Shown here piece by piece: positions 1-5,521 of a stretch of 7,938 bases of DNA (the first letter of the stretch is position 1; every line of letters begins with the position of its first letter). The stretch comes from Sulfuritalea sp. (GTDB lineage Bacteria; Pseudomonadota; Gammaproteobacteria; Burkholderiales; Rhodocyclaceae): the NCBI GenBank assembly GCA_022843505.1, contig JALHNN010000100.1, forward strand, positions 1 through 7,938, in the 5' to 3' direction. The notes under the pieces are model-generated. The model had not been told where the DNA came from, did no database searches, and worked only from the letters and a program-made list of their open reading frames with translations. A program made the position numbers and the translations under genes.

Positions 1-980
1 GCGAGATCAACGGAGGCGTAATAGGCGAACATCTCGCCCATGCTGTCCCCGATCAGGACCTCGGTGGCGGCATCCACCCCCCGGTCTTCGCTGCGCAGCT
101 GGACGCAAAAGCCGCGCTCGCGCGCCAGTCGCGCCACGTCGCCAAAGCGTTGCGGATGGCGCGGCACGATGACCAGCAAGGCTGTCGCTTCGCCACCATC
201 CGGGGCCGCGATTCGGCGCGTAACGCGGCGCCAGGCATCGAGGATCAGGGCTTCCTCGCCCTCGCGGGTGCTGGCGGCCAGGAAGCTGGCACGTTCGCCA
301 TAGCGTCGGCGCAACTCGGCGCCCAGCTCGAGTTGCCCCGTGGCGGCCTCGATGTCGAATTTGAGGTTGCCGGTCACGCTGACGTTTGTGGCGCCCAGCG
401 CCTGCAGCCGGTTCGCATCGTCGATCGACTGGGCGCCGATCGCCGCCAGGCCGCGCAAGGCTTCGGCGCTCAGTGCCGGATAACGGGCGTAGCGGCGGGC
501 GGAGCGTTGCGACAGCCGGGCATTGAGCAGCAGCAGCGGCACCGACTCCTCGCGACATGCCCCGATGAGGTTCGGCCACAGTTCGGTCTCCATGATCAGC
601 CCGAGCCGGGGCCGGAAATGGCGCAGGAAGCGGCGCATCGCCCAGGGCGTGTCATAGGGCAGGTAGATGCGCTCGACGCTGTCGCCGTAGAGTGCTTCGG
701 AAGTGGCGCGTCCGGTGGGCGTCATGTGGGTGAACAGGATGCGGTGGTCGGGATGGCGCTGGCGCAGCGCGGCGACCAGCGGCTGGGCGGCCCGGGTTTC
801 CCCCACCGAGACGGCATGCAGCCAGATCGTCGGCAGGCCGGAAGGCGCCGCATCGTAGCGTGCGAAACGTTCGCCCCAGTGGCGCAGGTAGTCCTTCTGC
901 CGCCGTGCGCGCCAGAGCAGGTGCAGCACCGCCCAGGGCAGGAGCAGCACGACCACCAGCGTGTAGATCAGGCGCGGCAT
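1..980 (-). CDS. waaA: 3-deoxy-D-manno-octulosonic acid (Kdo) transferase WaaA, 3' part missing
   Basis: WaaA (KdtA) transfers Kdo from CMP-Kdo to lipid A precursor at the cytoplasmic face of the inner membrane, the first step of LPS inner-core assembly. The visible 326 codons start at ATG 980-978, and the C-terminus lies beyond the left edge; the family is about 420-430 residues, so roughly 100 are missing. Residues 4-23 form a hydrophobic N-terminal anchor. HAVSVGE at 55-61 places the family's catalytic Glu at E61. METELWPNL and the NARLSQRS stretch are typical, and GDSMGEMFAYYASVDLA at the edge is the conserved CMP-Kdo-binding domain motif. The start overlaps the waaC stop by one base (TGATG), which suggests coupled translation. 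One or several Kdo residues could be added; the sequence does not say which. Confidence 0.95.
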   Translation of the reverse strand, partial: MPRLIYTLVVVLLLPWAVLHLLWRARRQKDYLRHWGERFARYDAAPSGLPTIWLHAVSVGETRAAQPLVAALRQRHPDHRILFTHMTPTGRATSEALYGDSVERIYLPYDTPWAMRRFLRHFRPRLGLIMETELWPNLIGACREESVPLLLLNARLSQRSARRYARYPALSAEALRGLAAIGAQSIDDANRLQALGATNVSVTGNLKFDIEAATGQLELGAELRRRYGERASFLAASTREGEEALILDAWRRVTRRIAAPDGGEATALLVIVPRHPQRFGDVARLARERGFCVQLRSEDRGVDAATEVLIGDSMGEMFAYYASVDL

Positions 981-1939
981 CAGAGCAGTGGTGTCGCCAC
1001 GGCCATGACCTCGGCCACCGACGGCGGCTGGCCTTGGCTGCCCAGGTTGATGGCCGGCGTGCGGGCAAGCACGCCGGTGAGCGCCGGATCGGAGGCGGAG
1101 AACAGCGCCAGGGTCGGCCGGCCCAGGGCGGCGGCGAGGTGCACCAGGCCGGTGTCGACGCCCACCACGATGCGCGCCGCGGCGAGGTGGCTGGCCAATT
1201 CGGCAAGGCCCGAAGGCGGCAGCAGGCGTGCCCGGGGAATCCTGCCGACCAGGCGCGTCGCGCGCTCGCGCTCGGCGTCATTGCCGGCGGGCAGCAGGCA
1301 GTGCAGGCCGCGCGCCTCCAGTTCCTGGCCGAGGGCGACCCAATTTTCCTCCGGCCACAGCTTGTCGTCGCGCGATGTGGCCGTGAGGAGGACGGCGGTC
1401 GGACCGGGAGTTCCCCCGGGGACGCAGAGCGCCGGTGCTGGCGGGACGGCGATTCCATAGTCCGGTGCGCCGGTGGTTTCGTAGCCTGCCGCCTGGGCGG
1501 CAAGCCGGCGATTGCGCTCCACGGCATGCAGCGCCTTGGGAATCTCGAAGCGCGTGTCGTAGAAGCGGCTGGCCAGCGGCTCGCGCGCGGAGTCGGCGGC
1601 ATAGCCGCAGCGGCGGGTGGGCACCATGCGCGTGATCAGGGCGCTCTTCAGCAGCCCCTGCGTGTCGATGGCGAAATCGTACGAGCTGGCGCCAAGGCGT
1701 CGGCGCAGGGCGCCGACCTCCCGCCAGACCGACGGCGCCAGCAGGGAACGGCGCCAGCGCCTGACAGCGACCGGGATTACCTCAGCGACGCCGGGGTGCA
1801 GGCGCGGGATGTCGGCAAAGGCCTCTTCGACCACCCAGTCGATCGTCGCCGCCGGAAATCGGGAGCGCAGATCGGTGACAACCGGAAGGTTGTGCACCAC
1901 GTCGCCGAGCGAGGAAGTCTTGATCAGGAGAATGCGCAT
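980..1939 (-). CDS. waaC: LPS heptosyltransferase I (WaaC), GT9 family
   Basis: WaaC adds the first L-glycero-D-manno-heptose to Kdo2-lipid A, using ADP-heptose, in the cytoplasm at the inner membrane. The 319-residue product matches the usual length. MRILLIKTSSLGD at the N-terminus is nearly the E. coli WaaC start and supplies the catalytic-base Asp13. WVVEE (35-39), PVAVRRWR (56-63), DTQGLLKSA (92-100) and SAREPLASRFY (117-127) are family signatures. RDDKLWPEE (190-198) carries the ADP-heptose-binding Lys193, and VDTGLVHLAAALG (261-273) is the nucleotide-binding turn with Asp262 and His267. The start is fixed by homology; no Shine-Dalgarno sequence precedes it (the bases just upstream read CCTCCTCG). 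waaA follows directly. The gene is divergent from the plus-strand operon at 2000. Confidence 0.96.
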   Translation of the reverse strand: MRILLIKTSSLGDVVHNLPVVTDLRSRFPAATIDWVVEEAFADIPRLHPGVAEVIPVAVRRWRRSLLAPSVWREVGALRRRLGASSYDFAIDTQGLLKSALITRMVPTRRCGYAADSAREPLASRFYDTRFEIPKALHAVERNRRLAAQAAGYETTGAPDYGIAVPPAPALCVPGGTPGPTAVLLTATSRDDKLWPEENWVALGQELEARGLHCLLPAGNDAERERATRLVGRIPRARLLPPSGLAELASHLAAARIVVGVDTGLVHLAAALGRPTLALFSASDPALTGVLARTPAINLGSQGQPPSVAEVMAVATPLL

Positions 1940-1940
1940 C

Positions 1941-1954
1941 GAGGAGGCGGGGTG
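1941..1954 (+). promoter_or_regulatory. Shine-Dalgarno-like GAGGAGG with GTG, possible alternative start of the glycosyltransferase
   Basis: GAGGAGG at 1941-1947 is followed four bases later by GTG (1952-1954), in frame with the glycosyltransferase at 2000. Use of it would add 16 residues (VTPCAVKCEVCELYPA). The spacing is shorter than ideal and the extension does not look like the family's N-terminus, so ATG 2000 is preferred. ATG 2000 itself has no clear Shine-Dalgarno sequence, which leaves the start open. Confidence 0.3.
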
Positions 1955-1986
1955 ACGCCTTGCGCCGTAAAATGCGAAGTATGCGA

Positions 1987-1992
1987 ATTATA
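1987..1992 (-). promoter_or_regulatory. candidate -10 box for waaC-waaA
   Basis: Read on the minus strand, this is an exact TATAAT in the divergent spacer. It would place transcription initiation near 1980 and give waaC a leader of about 40 bases. No recognisable -35 lies 16-18 bases upstream (that stretch is GC-rich and falls inside the start of the glycosyltransferase gene), and there is no TG extension. The same AT-rich island reads TTATAT (1988-1993) on the plus strand, so it could serve either direction. Only the -10 match is seen; promoter function is inferred. Confidence 0.35.
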
Positions 1993-1999
1993 TCCGGCC

Positions 2000-2764
2000 A
2001 TGAAGCCTGAGCCCCGGCAGCGGCTGTCCGCCGTCCTGATCACCCGGGACGCCGCCGGGCAGTTGGGGCCGTGTCTGGCGAGCCTGGCCTTCTGCGACGA
2101 GATCGTCGTCGTCGATGCCGGCAGCACGGACGGTACCCGGGCACTTGCGGCGAAACATGGCGCGCGCGTGATCGAGAGCGAATGGCGCGGCTTCGGACCG
2201 CAAAAGCAGTTTGCCGTCGCGCAGGCGGCCAACGACTGGGTGCTTTGCATCGATGCGGACGAGCGCGTCAGCGCCCCCTTGCGCCAGTCCATCCTCGCCG
2301 TCCTGCCAGCGCCGACTCTCGGCGCCTACCGCCTCGCCCGCTGCAACCGTTTCATGGGTCGCTACCTCAGGCATGGCGAAGGCTATCCGGACTGGAGCCT
2401 GCGCCTCTTCGATCGCCGTGTTGCCCGCTGGTCCGACGACGCGGTGCATGAGCGGGTGATCGCGGGTGGAGAAGTCGGGACGCTGGCCGGCGACCTGCTG
2501 CACGACTCGGCGGAGTCGCTGGAGGCCTACCTGGCGAAGCAGAATCGCTACAGCACGCTGGCGGCCGAAGCGGCGCTGGCACGCGGCAAGCGAGCCACAC
2601 CGATCCAGCTGTTGGTGTCGCCGCTGCTGCGTTTCATCAAGTTCTACTTCCTGCGCCTGGGCCTGCTCGACGGCCTGCCGGGCCTGGTCCACATCCTCAT
2701 CGGCTGCACGGCCAGTTTCGCCAAGTATGCGAAAATGCTGGCTTTTCAGAAAATTCCCAAATGA
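2000..2764 (+). CDS. family 2 glycosyltransferase, LPS core (WaaE/LgtF-like)
   Basis: A 254-residue cytoplasmic or peripheral-membrane GT-A glycosyltransferase, probably adding a hexose (beta-1,4-glucose in the WaaE/LgtF relatives) to inner-core heptose. The nucleotide-binding strand SAVLITRD sits at 10-17, DAGSTDGT at 39-46, and GFGPQKQFAVAQAANDWVL at 64-82 is characteristic of the WaaE branch. IDADERV at 84-90 carries the metal-binding DxD-type motif (Asp85, Asp87). YPDWSLRLFDR (129-139) and DDAVHERV (146-153) form the acceptor and catalytic-base region. The C-terminal part (about 200-250) is basic and hydrophobic and could contact the membrane. Acceptor and donor are inferred from family and from the neighbouring waaC and waaA. 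The start is taken at ATG 2000; GTG 1952 is a less likely alternative. The stop overlaps the next ATG (ATGA at 2761-2764). This is the first gene of the plus-strand run. Confidence 0.88.
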   Translation: MKPEPRQRLSAVLITRDAAGQLGPCLASLAFCDEIVVVDAGSTDGTRALAAKHGARVIESEWRGFGPQKQFAVAQAANDWVLCIDADERVSAPLRQSILAVLPAPTLGAYRLARCNRFMGRYLRHGEGYPDWSLRLFDRRVARWSDDAVHERVIAGGEVGTLAGDLLHDSAESLEAYLAKQNRYSTLAAEAALARGKRATPIQLLVSPLLRFIKFYFLRLGLLDGLPGLVHILIGCTASFAKYAKMLAFQKIPK

Positions 2765-2856
2765 AGGTCCTGCTCACCGGCGCCGCCGGGTTTAGCTTCG
2801 GCGTAACACCCGCGGGGCGGGCATTAGCCTGCTCTGAAACCGGCACAACAATATGA
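2761..2856 (+). pseudogene. 31-codon mini-ORF: truncated 5' end of a sugar-nucleotide epimerase, possible leader peptide
   Basis: The mini-ORF begins at an ATG overlapping the glycosyltransferase stop (ATGA) and ends at TGA 2854-2856, overlapping the start of the intact epimerase (ATGA at 2853-2856). Its first 11 residues, MKVLLTGAAGF, are the canonical beginning of an extended short-chain dehydrogenase/epimerase (Rossmann GxxGxxG, lacking the final IG). After that the sequence (SFGVTPAGRALACSETGTTI) resembles nothing recognised. Seen: the truncation, the frame and both overlaps. Inferred: a relic of the original epimerase start, left when the gene's 5' end was replaced. It may still be translated and carry ribosomes to the epimerase start. 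No Shine-Dalgarno sequence precedes it, so expression would depend on coupling from the glycosyltransferase. Confidence 0.7.
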
Positions 2857-2886
2857 AGATACTTGTCACGGGTTGTGCCGGTTTTA
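2785..2886 (+). repeat. imperfect direct repeat bounding a 92-base extra segment
   Basis: GCCGGGTTTA (2785-2794) and GCCGGTTTTA (2877-2886) match at 9 of 10 bases and stand 92 bases apart. Both encode the Ala-Gly-Phe of the Rossmann glycine loop, one in the stub and one in the intact epimerase. Joining the sequence at the two repeats would read MKVLLTGAAGFIGMHV in one frame, which restores a normal epimerase start overlapping the glycosyltransferase stop. The two 34-base starts (2761 and 2853) are about 70% identical, with differences mostly at third positions, so they look like paralogues and not like a recent tandem copy. Confidence 0.65.
2837..2884 (+). promoter_or_regulatory. 13-bp perfect hairpin with the epimerase start codon in its loop
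   Basis: The left arm AAACCGGCACAAC (2837-2849) is the exact reverse complement of GTTGTGCCGGTTT (2872-2884). The loop is 22 bases (2850-2871) and holds the epimerase ATG at 2853-2855 and the mini-ORF stop at 2854-2856. A G-U and a U-A pair can extend the stem outward to 2835/2886. The left arm lies in the last codons of the mini-ORF and the right arm in epimerase codons 7-11. A ribosome finishing the mini-ORF would melt the stem and stop on the epimerase start, so a coupling or sequestration role is plausible. The stem is followed only by a short T run (2882-2885), so it is a poor intrinsic terminator. The pairing is seen; the function is inferred. Confidence 0.6.
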
Positions 2887-3860
2887 TCGGCATGCATGTC
2901 TGCGAGCGCCTGCTCGCGCGCGGCGACGAGATAATCGGCGTCGATAACCTCAACGACTACTACGACGTCGCCCTGAAGGAGGCGCGCCTGGCGCGTCTGA
3001 CGCCGAATCCGCGGTTCAGGCTGGCGCGGCTCGACATCGCGGATCGTGCCGGCATCGCCGAACTCTTCGAGCGCGAGCGACCGCAGCGGGTGATCAACCT
3101 CGCCGCCCAGGCCGGCGTGCGCTATTCGCTTGTCAATCCGCATGCCTATGTCGACAGTAACGTGGTCGGCTTCGTCAATATCCTCGAAGGCTGCCGCCAT
3201 GCCGGCGTCGAGCATTTCGTCTATGCCAGCAGTTCCAGCATCTACGGCGGCAACGAGCGCATGCCGTTTTCCGAGCATGACAATGTCGACCATCCGGTGA
3301 GCCTTTACGCGGCGACCAAGAAGTCGAATGAACTGATGGCGCATACCTACAGCCATCTATTCATGCTGCCGACGACGGGACTGCGTTTCTTCACCGTGTA
3401 TGGCCCCTGGGGCCGCCCGGACATGGCGCTGTTCCTCTTCGCCAAGGCGATCCTCGAGGACCGTCCGATCGACGTCTTCAACCACGGCAGGATGCGCCGC
3501 GACTTCACCTACATCGATGACATCGCCGAGGGCGTGATCCGCGTGCTCGACCGGCCGCCGGCACCCAATACGGATTTCGACAAGCAGATCCCCGACCCCG
3601 CCTCGAGCTGGGCGCCCTACCGCGTGTTCAACATCGGCAACCACCAGCCGGTGGAGCTGATGGCCTATATCGAAGCACTGGAGCAAGCCCTCGGCAAGAC
3701 GGCGAAGAAGAATTTCCTGCCGCTGCAGGACGGCGACGTCCCCGCGACCCATGCCGACACCACTGAGCTCAACCGCGTCACCGGCTTTGCGCCGCAGACC
3801 CAGGTAGTGGACGGGGTCAAGCGCTTCGTGGATTGGTATCGGAGCTACATGCATGTTTGA
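2853..3860 (+). CDS. UDP-glucuronate 4-epimerase (CapI/LspL type)
   Basis: A cytoplasmic NAD-dependent epimerase interconverting UDP-glucuronate and UDP-galacturonate, giving galacturonate for LPS core or surface polysaccharide. At 335 residues it has the usual length. The Rossmann loop GCAGFIG spans 7-13, GVDNLNDYYDVALKEARL (29-46) is the signature of the glucuronate-specific branch, and LAAQAGVRYSLVNPHAYVDSN is at 83-103. The catalytic Ser/Tyr/Lys region is YASSSSIYGG (124-133) with YAATK (Tyr152, Lys156). RFFTVYGPWGRPDMALF (178-194) and RRDFTYIDDIAEGV (215-228) close the substrate site. The start is fixed by homology. No Shine-Dalgarno sequence precedes it, and the ATG sits in the loop of the 2837-2884 hairpin. 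The first codons (ATA, CTT, GGT, TGT, TTT) are AT-richer than the rest. The last 8 bases overlap the ligase gene. Confidence 0.92.
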   Translation: MKILVTGCAGFIGMHVCERLLARGDEIIGVDNLNDYYDVALKEARLARLTPNPRFRLARLDIADRAGIAELFERERPQRVINLAAQAGVRYSLVNPHAYVDSNVVGFVNILEGCRHAGVEHFVYASSSSIYGGNERMPFSEHDNVDHPVSLYAATKKSNELMAHTYSHLFMLPTTGLRFFTVYGPWGRPDMALFLFAKAILEDRPIDVFNHGRMRRDFTYIDDIAEGVIRVLDRPPAPNTDFDKQIPDPASSWAPYRVFNIGNHQPVELMAYIEALEQALGKTAKKNFLPLQDGDVPATHADTTELNRVTGFAPQTQVVDGVKRFVDWYRSYMHV

Positions 3861-4704
3861 TTGGCGCGGGCTTGCCTGCGCCTTTGCGCTGCTGCTTGCC
3901 TGGCCGCTGCCGGCTTCGGCCACGGAGCCCCCGCCACCGCCCTTGCTGCTGGCCGAGAGATATCATGAGGGCATTGATGTATCGAACTACTGGATCAGCG
4001 AAAAGCTCGACGGTGTACGCGCCATATGGGATGGGCGGGTGCTCAGATTCCGCAGCGGCAACCCGGTTTCGGCGCCGCAATGGTTCCTCGATGGCTTGCC
4101 CGCCGAGGCGCTCGACGGCGAGCTTTGGCTGGCGCGCGGTCGCTTTGACGAACTGTCGGCGATCGTGCGCCGCCAGGTGCCGGTCGATGCGGAATGGCGG
4201 CGGGTCCGCTACATGGTGTTCGAACTGCCCGGTGCTGCCGGCAGCTTCACCGAGCGCGTAGCGCGGATCGAGGCCCTCGCGGCCGCAGCGCAGCGGCCCT
4301 GGCTGAGGGCGGTTTCCCAGTTCCGGCTGGCCGATGCCGCCGCGCTCAGGAAGACGCTTGGCGAGATTGTTCGCGCCGGGGGCGAAGGCCTGATGCTGCA
4401 CCGGGCGGATGCCGCCTACGAGACCGGCCGTTCCGCAAGCTTGCTCAAGCTCACGCCCTGGCTTGACGCCGAGGCCGTCGTTGTTGGTCACCTTCCCGGC
4501 AAGGGAAAGCACGCCGGCAGGCTGGGCGCCCTGCGCATGGAAATGCCCGACGGACGGCGCTTCTCCCTCGGCAGCGGCCTGTCGGACGCACTGCGCCGCG
4601 ACCCGCCGCCCCTGGGCACCTTGGTGACCTACCGCTACCGCGAACTCACACCCGGGGGCATGCCGCGTTTCCCCAGCTACCTGCGGGTGCGCGATAATCC
4701 ATGA
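3853..4704 (+). CDS. ligE: minimal ATP-dependent DNA ligase, LigE type, with signal peptide
   Basis: A 283-residue ATP-dependent ligase that seals nicks in duplex DNA through a ligase-AMP intermediate. The LigE group has only adenylation and OB domains and is thought to act in the periplasm. Residues 1-23 look like a signal peptide (hydrophobic core at about 7-19, likely cleavage after Ala-Ser-Ala 23), followed by a proline-rich linker. Motif I is EKLDGVR (50-56), with Lys51 as the AMP-accepting lysine. LDGELW (87-92), VFELPG (122-127), GGEGLML (176-182, motif IV) and LLKL (197-200, motif V, Lys199) follow in the right order. The C-terminal OB part has GKGKHAGRLGAL (216-227) and PRFPSYLRVR (271-280), typical of LigE. 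GGAG at 3841-3844, eight bases upstream, supports the start. Its place inside a sugar operon is unusual. Confidence 0.9.
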   Translation: MFDWRGLACAFALLLAWPLPASATEPPPPPLLLAERYHEGIDVSNYWISEKLDGVRAIWDGRVLRFRSGNPVSAPQWFLDGLPAEALDGELWLARGRFDELSAIVRRQVPVDAEWRRVRYMVFELPGAAGSFTERVARIEALAAAAQRPWLRAVSQFRLADAAALRKTLGEIVRAGGEGLMLHRADAAYETGRSASLLKLTPWLDAEAVVVGHLPGKGKHAGRLGALRMEMPDGRRFSLGSGLSDALRRDPPPLGTLVTYRYRELTPGGMPRFPSYLRVRDNP

Positions 4705-5027
4705 TTCATTCACGGAACGACGAATTCATGCGCCTGACCGACAGCCAGATCGATACCATCCGCCGCCTTGCCCACGAGGTGGCCGGTGACCGCGCGCGGG
4801 TGAGGGTGTTTGGCTCGCGGCTGGACAACGCGGCACGCGGAGGTGATCTTGACCTGCTGCTCGAGTTGCCGGAGCCGGTCGAGAATCCGGCCCTTCTGGC
4901 GGCGCGAATGTCCGCCAGGGTTTCCCGTGTCTTTTCCGGCCGCAAAGTGGATGTCGTCCTGAGTGCACCGAACCTCAAGCGCCTGCCCATCCATGACGCT
5001 GCCCTCAAGGAAGGGCGCCTGTTGTGA
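4701..5027 (+). CDS. MNT-domain nucleotidyltransferase, probable antitoxin of a HEPN/MNT pair
   Basis: A 108-residue minimal nucleotidyltransferase of the polymerase-beta fold. VFGSRLDNAARGGDLDLLLE (36-55) holds the signature as GS-x9-DxD (Gly38, Ser39, Asp49, Asp51), one residue shorter than the GS-x10-DxD of characterised MntA. A third likely metal-binding Asp84 lies in RKVDVVL. In known type VII toxin-antitoxin systems such proteins add AMP to a tyrosine of the HEPN partner and silence its RNase. The partner is encoded immediately downstream, with a GTGA overlap. The annotated start overlaps the ligase stop (ATGA). A second in-frame ATG at 4728 (residue 10, giving MRLTDSQ) fits relatives slightly better and has a weak GGAACGA upstream. 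The antitoxin role is inferred from motif and partner; some HEPN/MNT pairs have other roles. Confidence 0.82.
   Translation: MIHSRNDEFMRLTDSQIDTIRRLAHEVAGDRARVRVFGSRLDNAARGGDLDLLLELPEPVENPALLAARMSARVSRVFSGRKVDVVLSAPNLKRLPIHDAALKEGRLL
5007..5015 (+). promoter_or_regulatory. ribosome binding site for the HEPN gene
   Basis: AAGGAAGGG, with eight bases to GTG 5024, lies inside the end of the MNT gene. It is the clearest Shine-Dalgarno sequence in the plus-strand run. It supports the GTG start and suggests that the HEPN partner can be translated efficiently as well as by coupling. Confidence 0.6.
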
Positions 5028-5521
5028 CCCTGGAGCCCCAGTTTGTATCGCGCCTGCAGTTCCTGGCGAAGGTGGTAGGCAAAGAATGTCGCCATCTCCT
5101 TTCTACCGACCAACGCCTGTTCGAGAATGGTTTTGGCCCGGCGCAGATCGCCCGGCTCGAAACAGACCCGGAACTGGCCGAGCGGGTGGAGGCCTTCGTA
5201 AGCCGTTTCGGGCGCTTGCAGGACACGCTTGGCGACAAGCTGTTGCCATTGCTGCTGACGGTTCTCGGAGAACGGCCATCTGCGGCAATCGACAATCTGG
5301 ATCTCGCGGAACGCCTCGGCCTGATTGCTTCGGCCGACGAGTGGATGGCGATGCGGAAACTGAGAAACCAGATGATCCATGAGTATGTCGAAGACCCCGT
5401 GATCCTTGGAAGTGCCCTGATGTCAGGCCATGCCTTCGTGGCGTCGCTAGTAGCCGCTGCGGACAAGATGCTCGGCGAAGCCGGGCGACGTATGCCCGGT
5501 TCCGATTTGGTCTTCCCATGA
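5024..5521 (+). CDS. HEPN-domain protein, HepT-like probable toxin
   Basis: A 165-residue, mostly helical protein. RNQMIHEY at 114-121 is an exact Rx4HxY motif (Arg114, His119, Tyr121), the HEPN RNase active site with the tyrosine that MntA-type partners AMPylate in type VII toxin-antitoxin systems. Outside this motif the match to characterised HepT is not obvious by eye, and the protein is somewhat longer than a typical HepT of about 130-140 residues. It starts at GTG, overlapping the MNT stop (GTGA), with a good ribosome binding site. Its stop overlaps the manC start. Hand-counted rows within the gene give about 52-62% GC, against about 70% in a row of manC, a mild hint of a different origin. 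In many known pairs the toxin gene comes first; here it is second. It could instead be a nucleotidyltransferase partner without toxicity (HI0074-like). Confidence 0.75.
   Translation: MTLEPQFVSRLQFLAKVVGKECRHLLSTDQRLFENGFGPAQIARLETDPELAERVEAFVSRFGRLQDTLGDKLLPLLLTVLGERPSAAIDNLDLAERLGLIASADEWMAMRKLRNQMIHEYVEDPVILGSALMSGHAFVASLVAAADKMLGEAGRRMPGSDLVFP

Noticed and set aside
150..1999. Long open frames on the plus strand (150-1460, and 860 up to the true glycosyltransferase start)
   Set aside because: They are antisense to waaA and waaC, whose products match known families along their whole length. The plus-strand translations are low-complexity Arg/Ala/Gly-rich text typical of high-GC shadow frames. 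Only the part from 2000 on is a real gene.
2809..2822. GC-rich palindromic stretch (CCCGCGGG) as an intrinsic terminator after the glycosyltransferase
   Set aside because: The self-complementary part is only eight bases without a loop and no T run follows.
2795..2852. Integron attC site or small mobile element in the 92-base segment
   Set aside because: No matching terminal inverted repeats, target duplication beyond the coding-derived GCCGG(G/T)TTTA, or attC core sequences could be found; a 5'-end replacement explains the layout better.
3817..4713. 298-codon open frame on the minus strand opposite ligE
   Set aside because: It is a shadow of ligE, with no domain signature and no plausible neighbours in that orientation.
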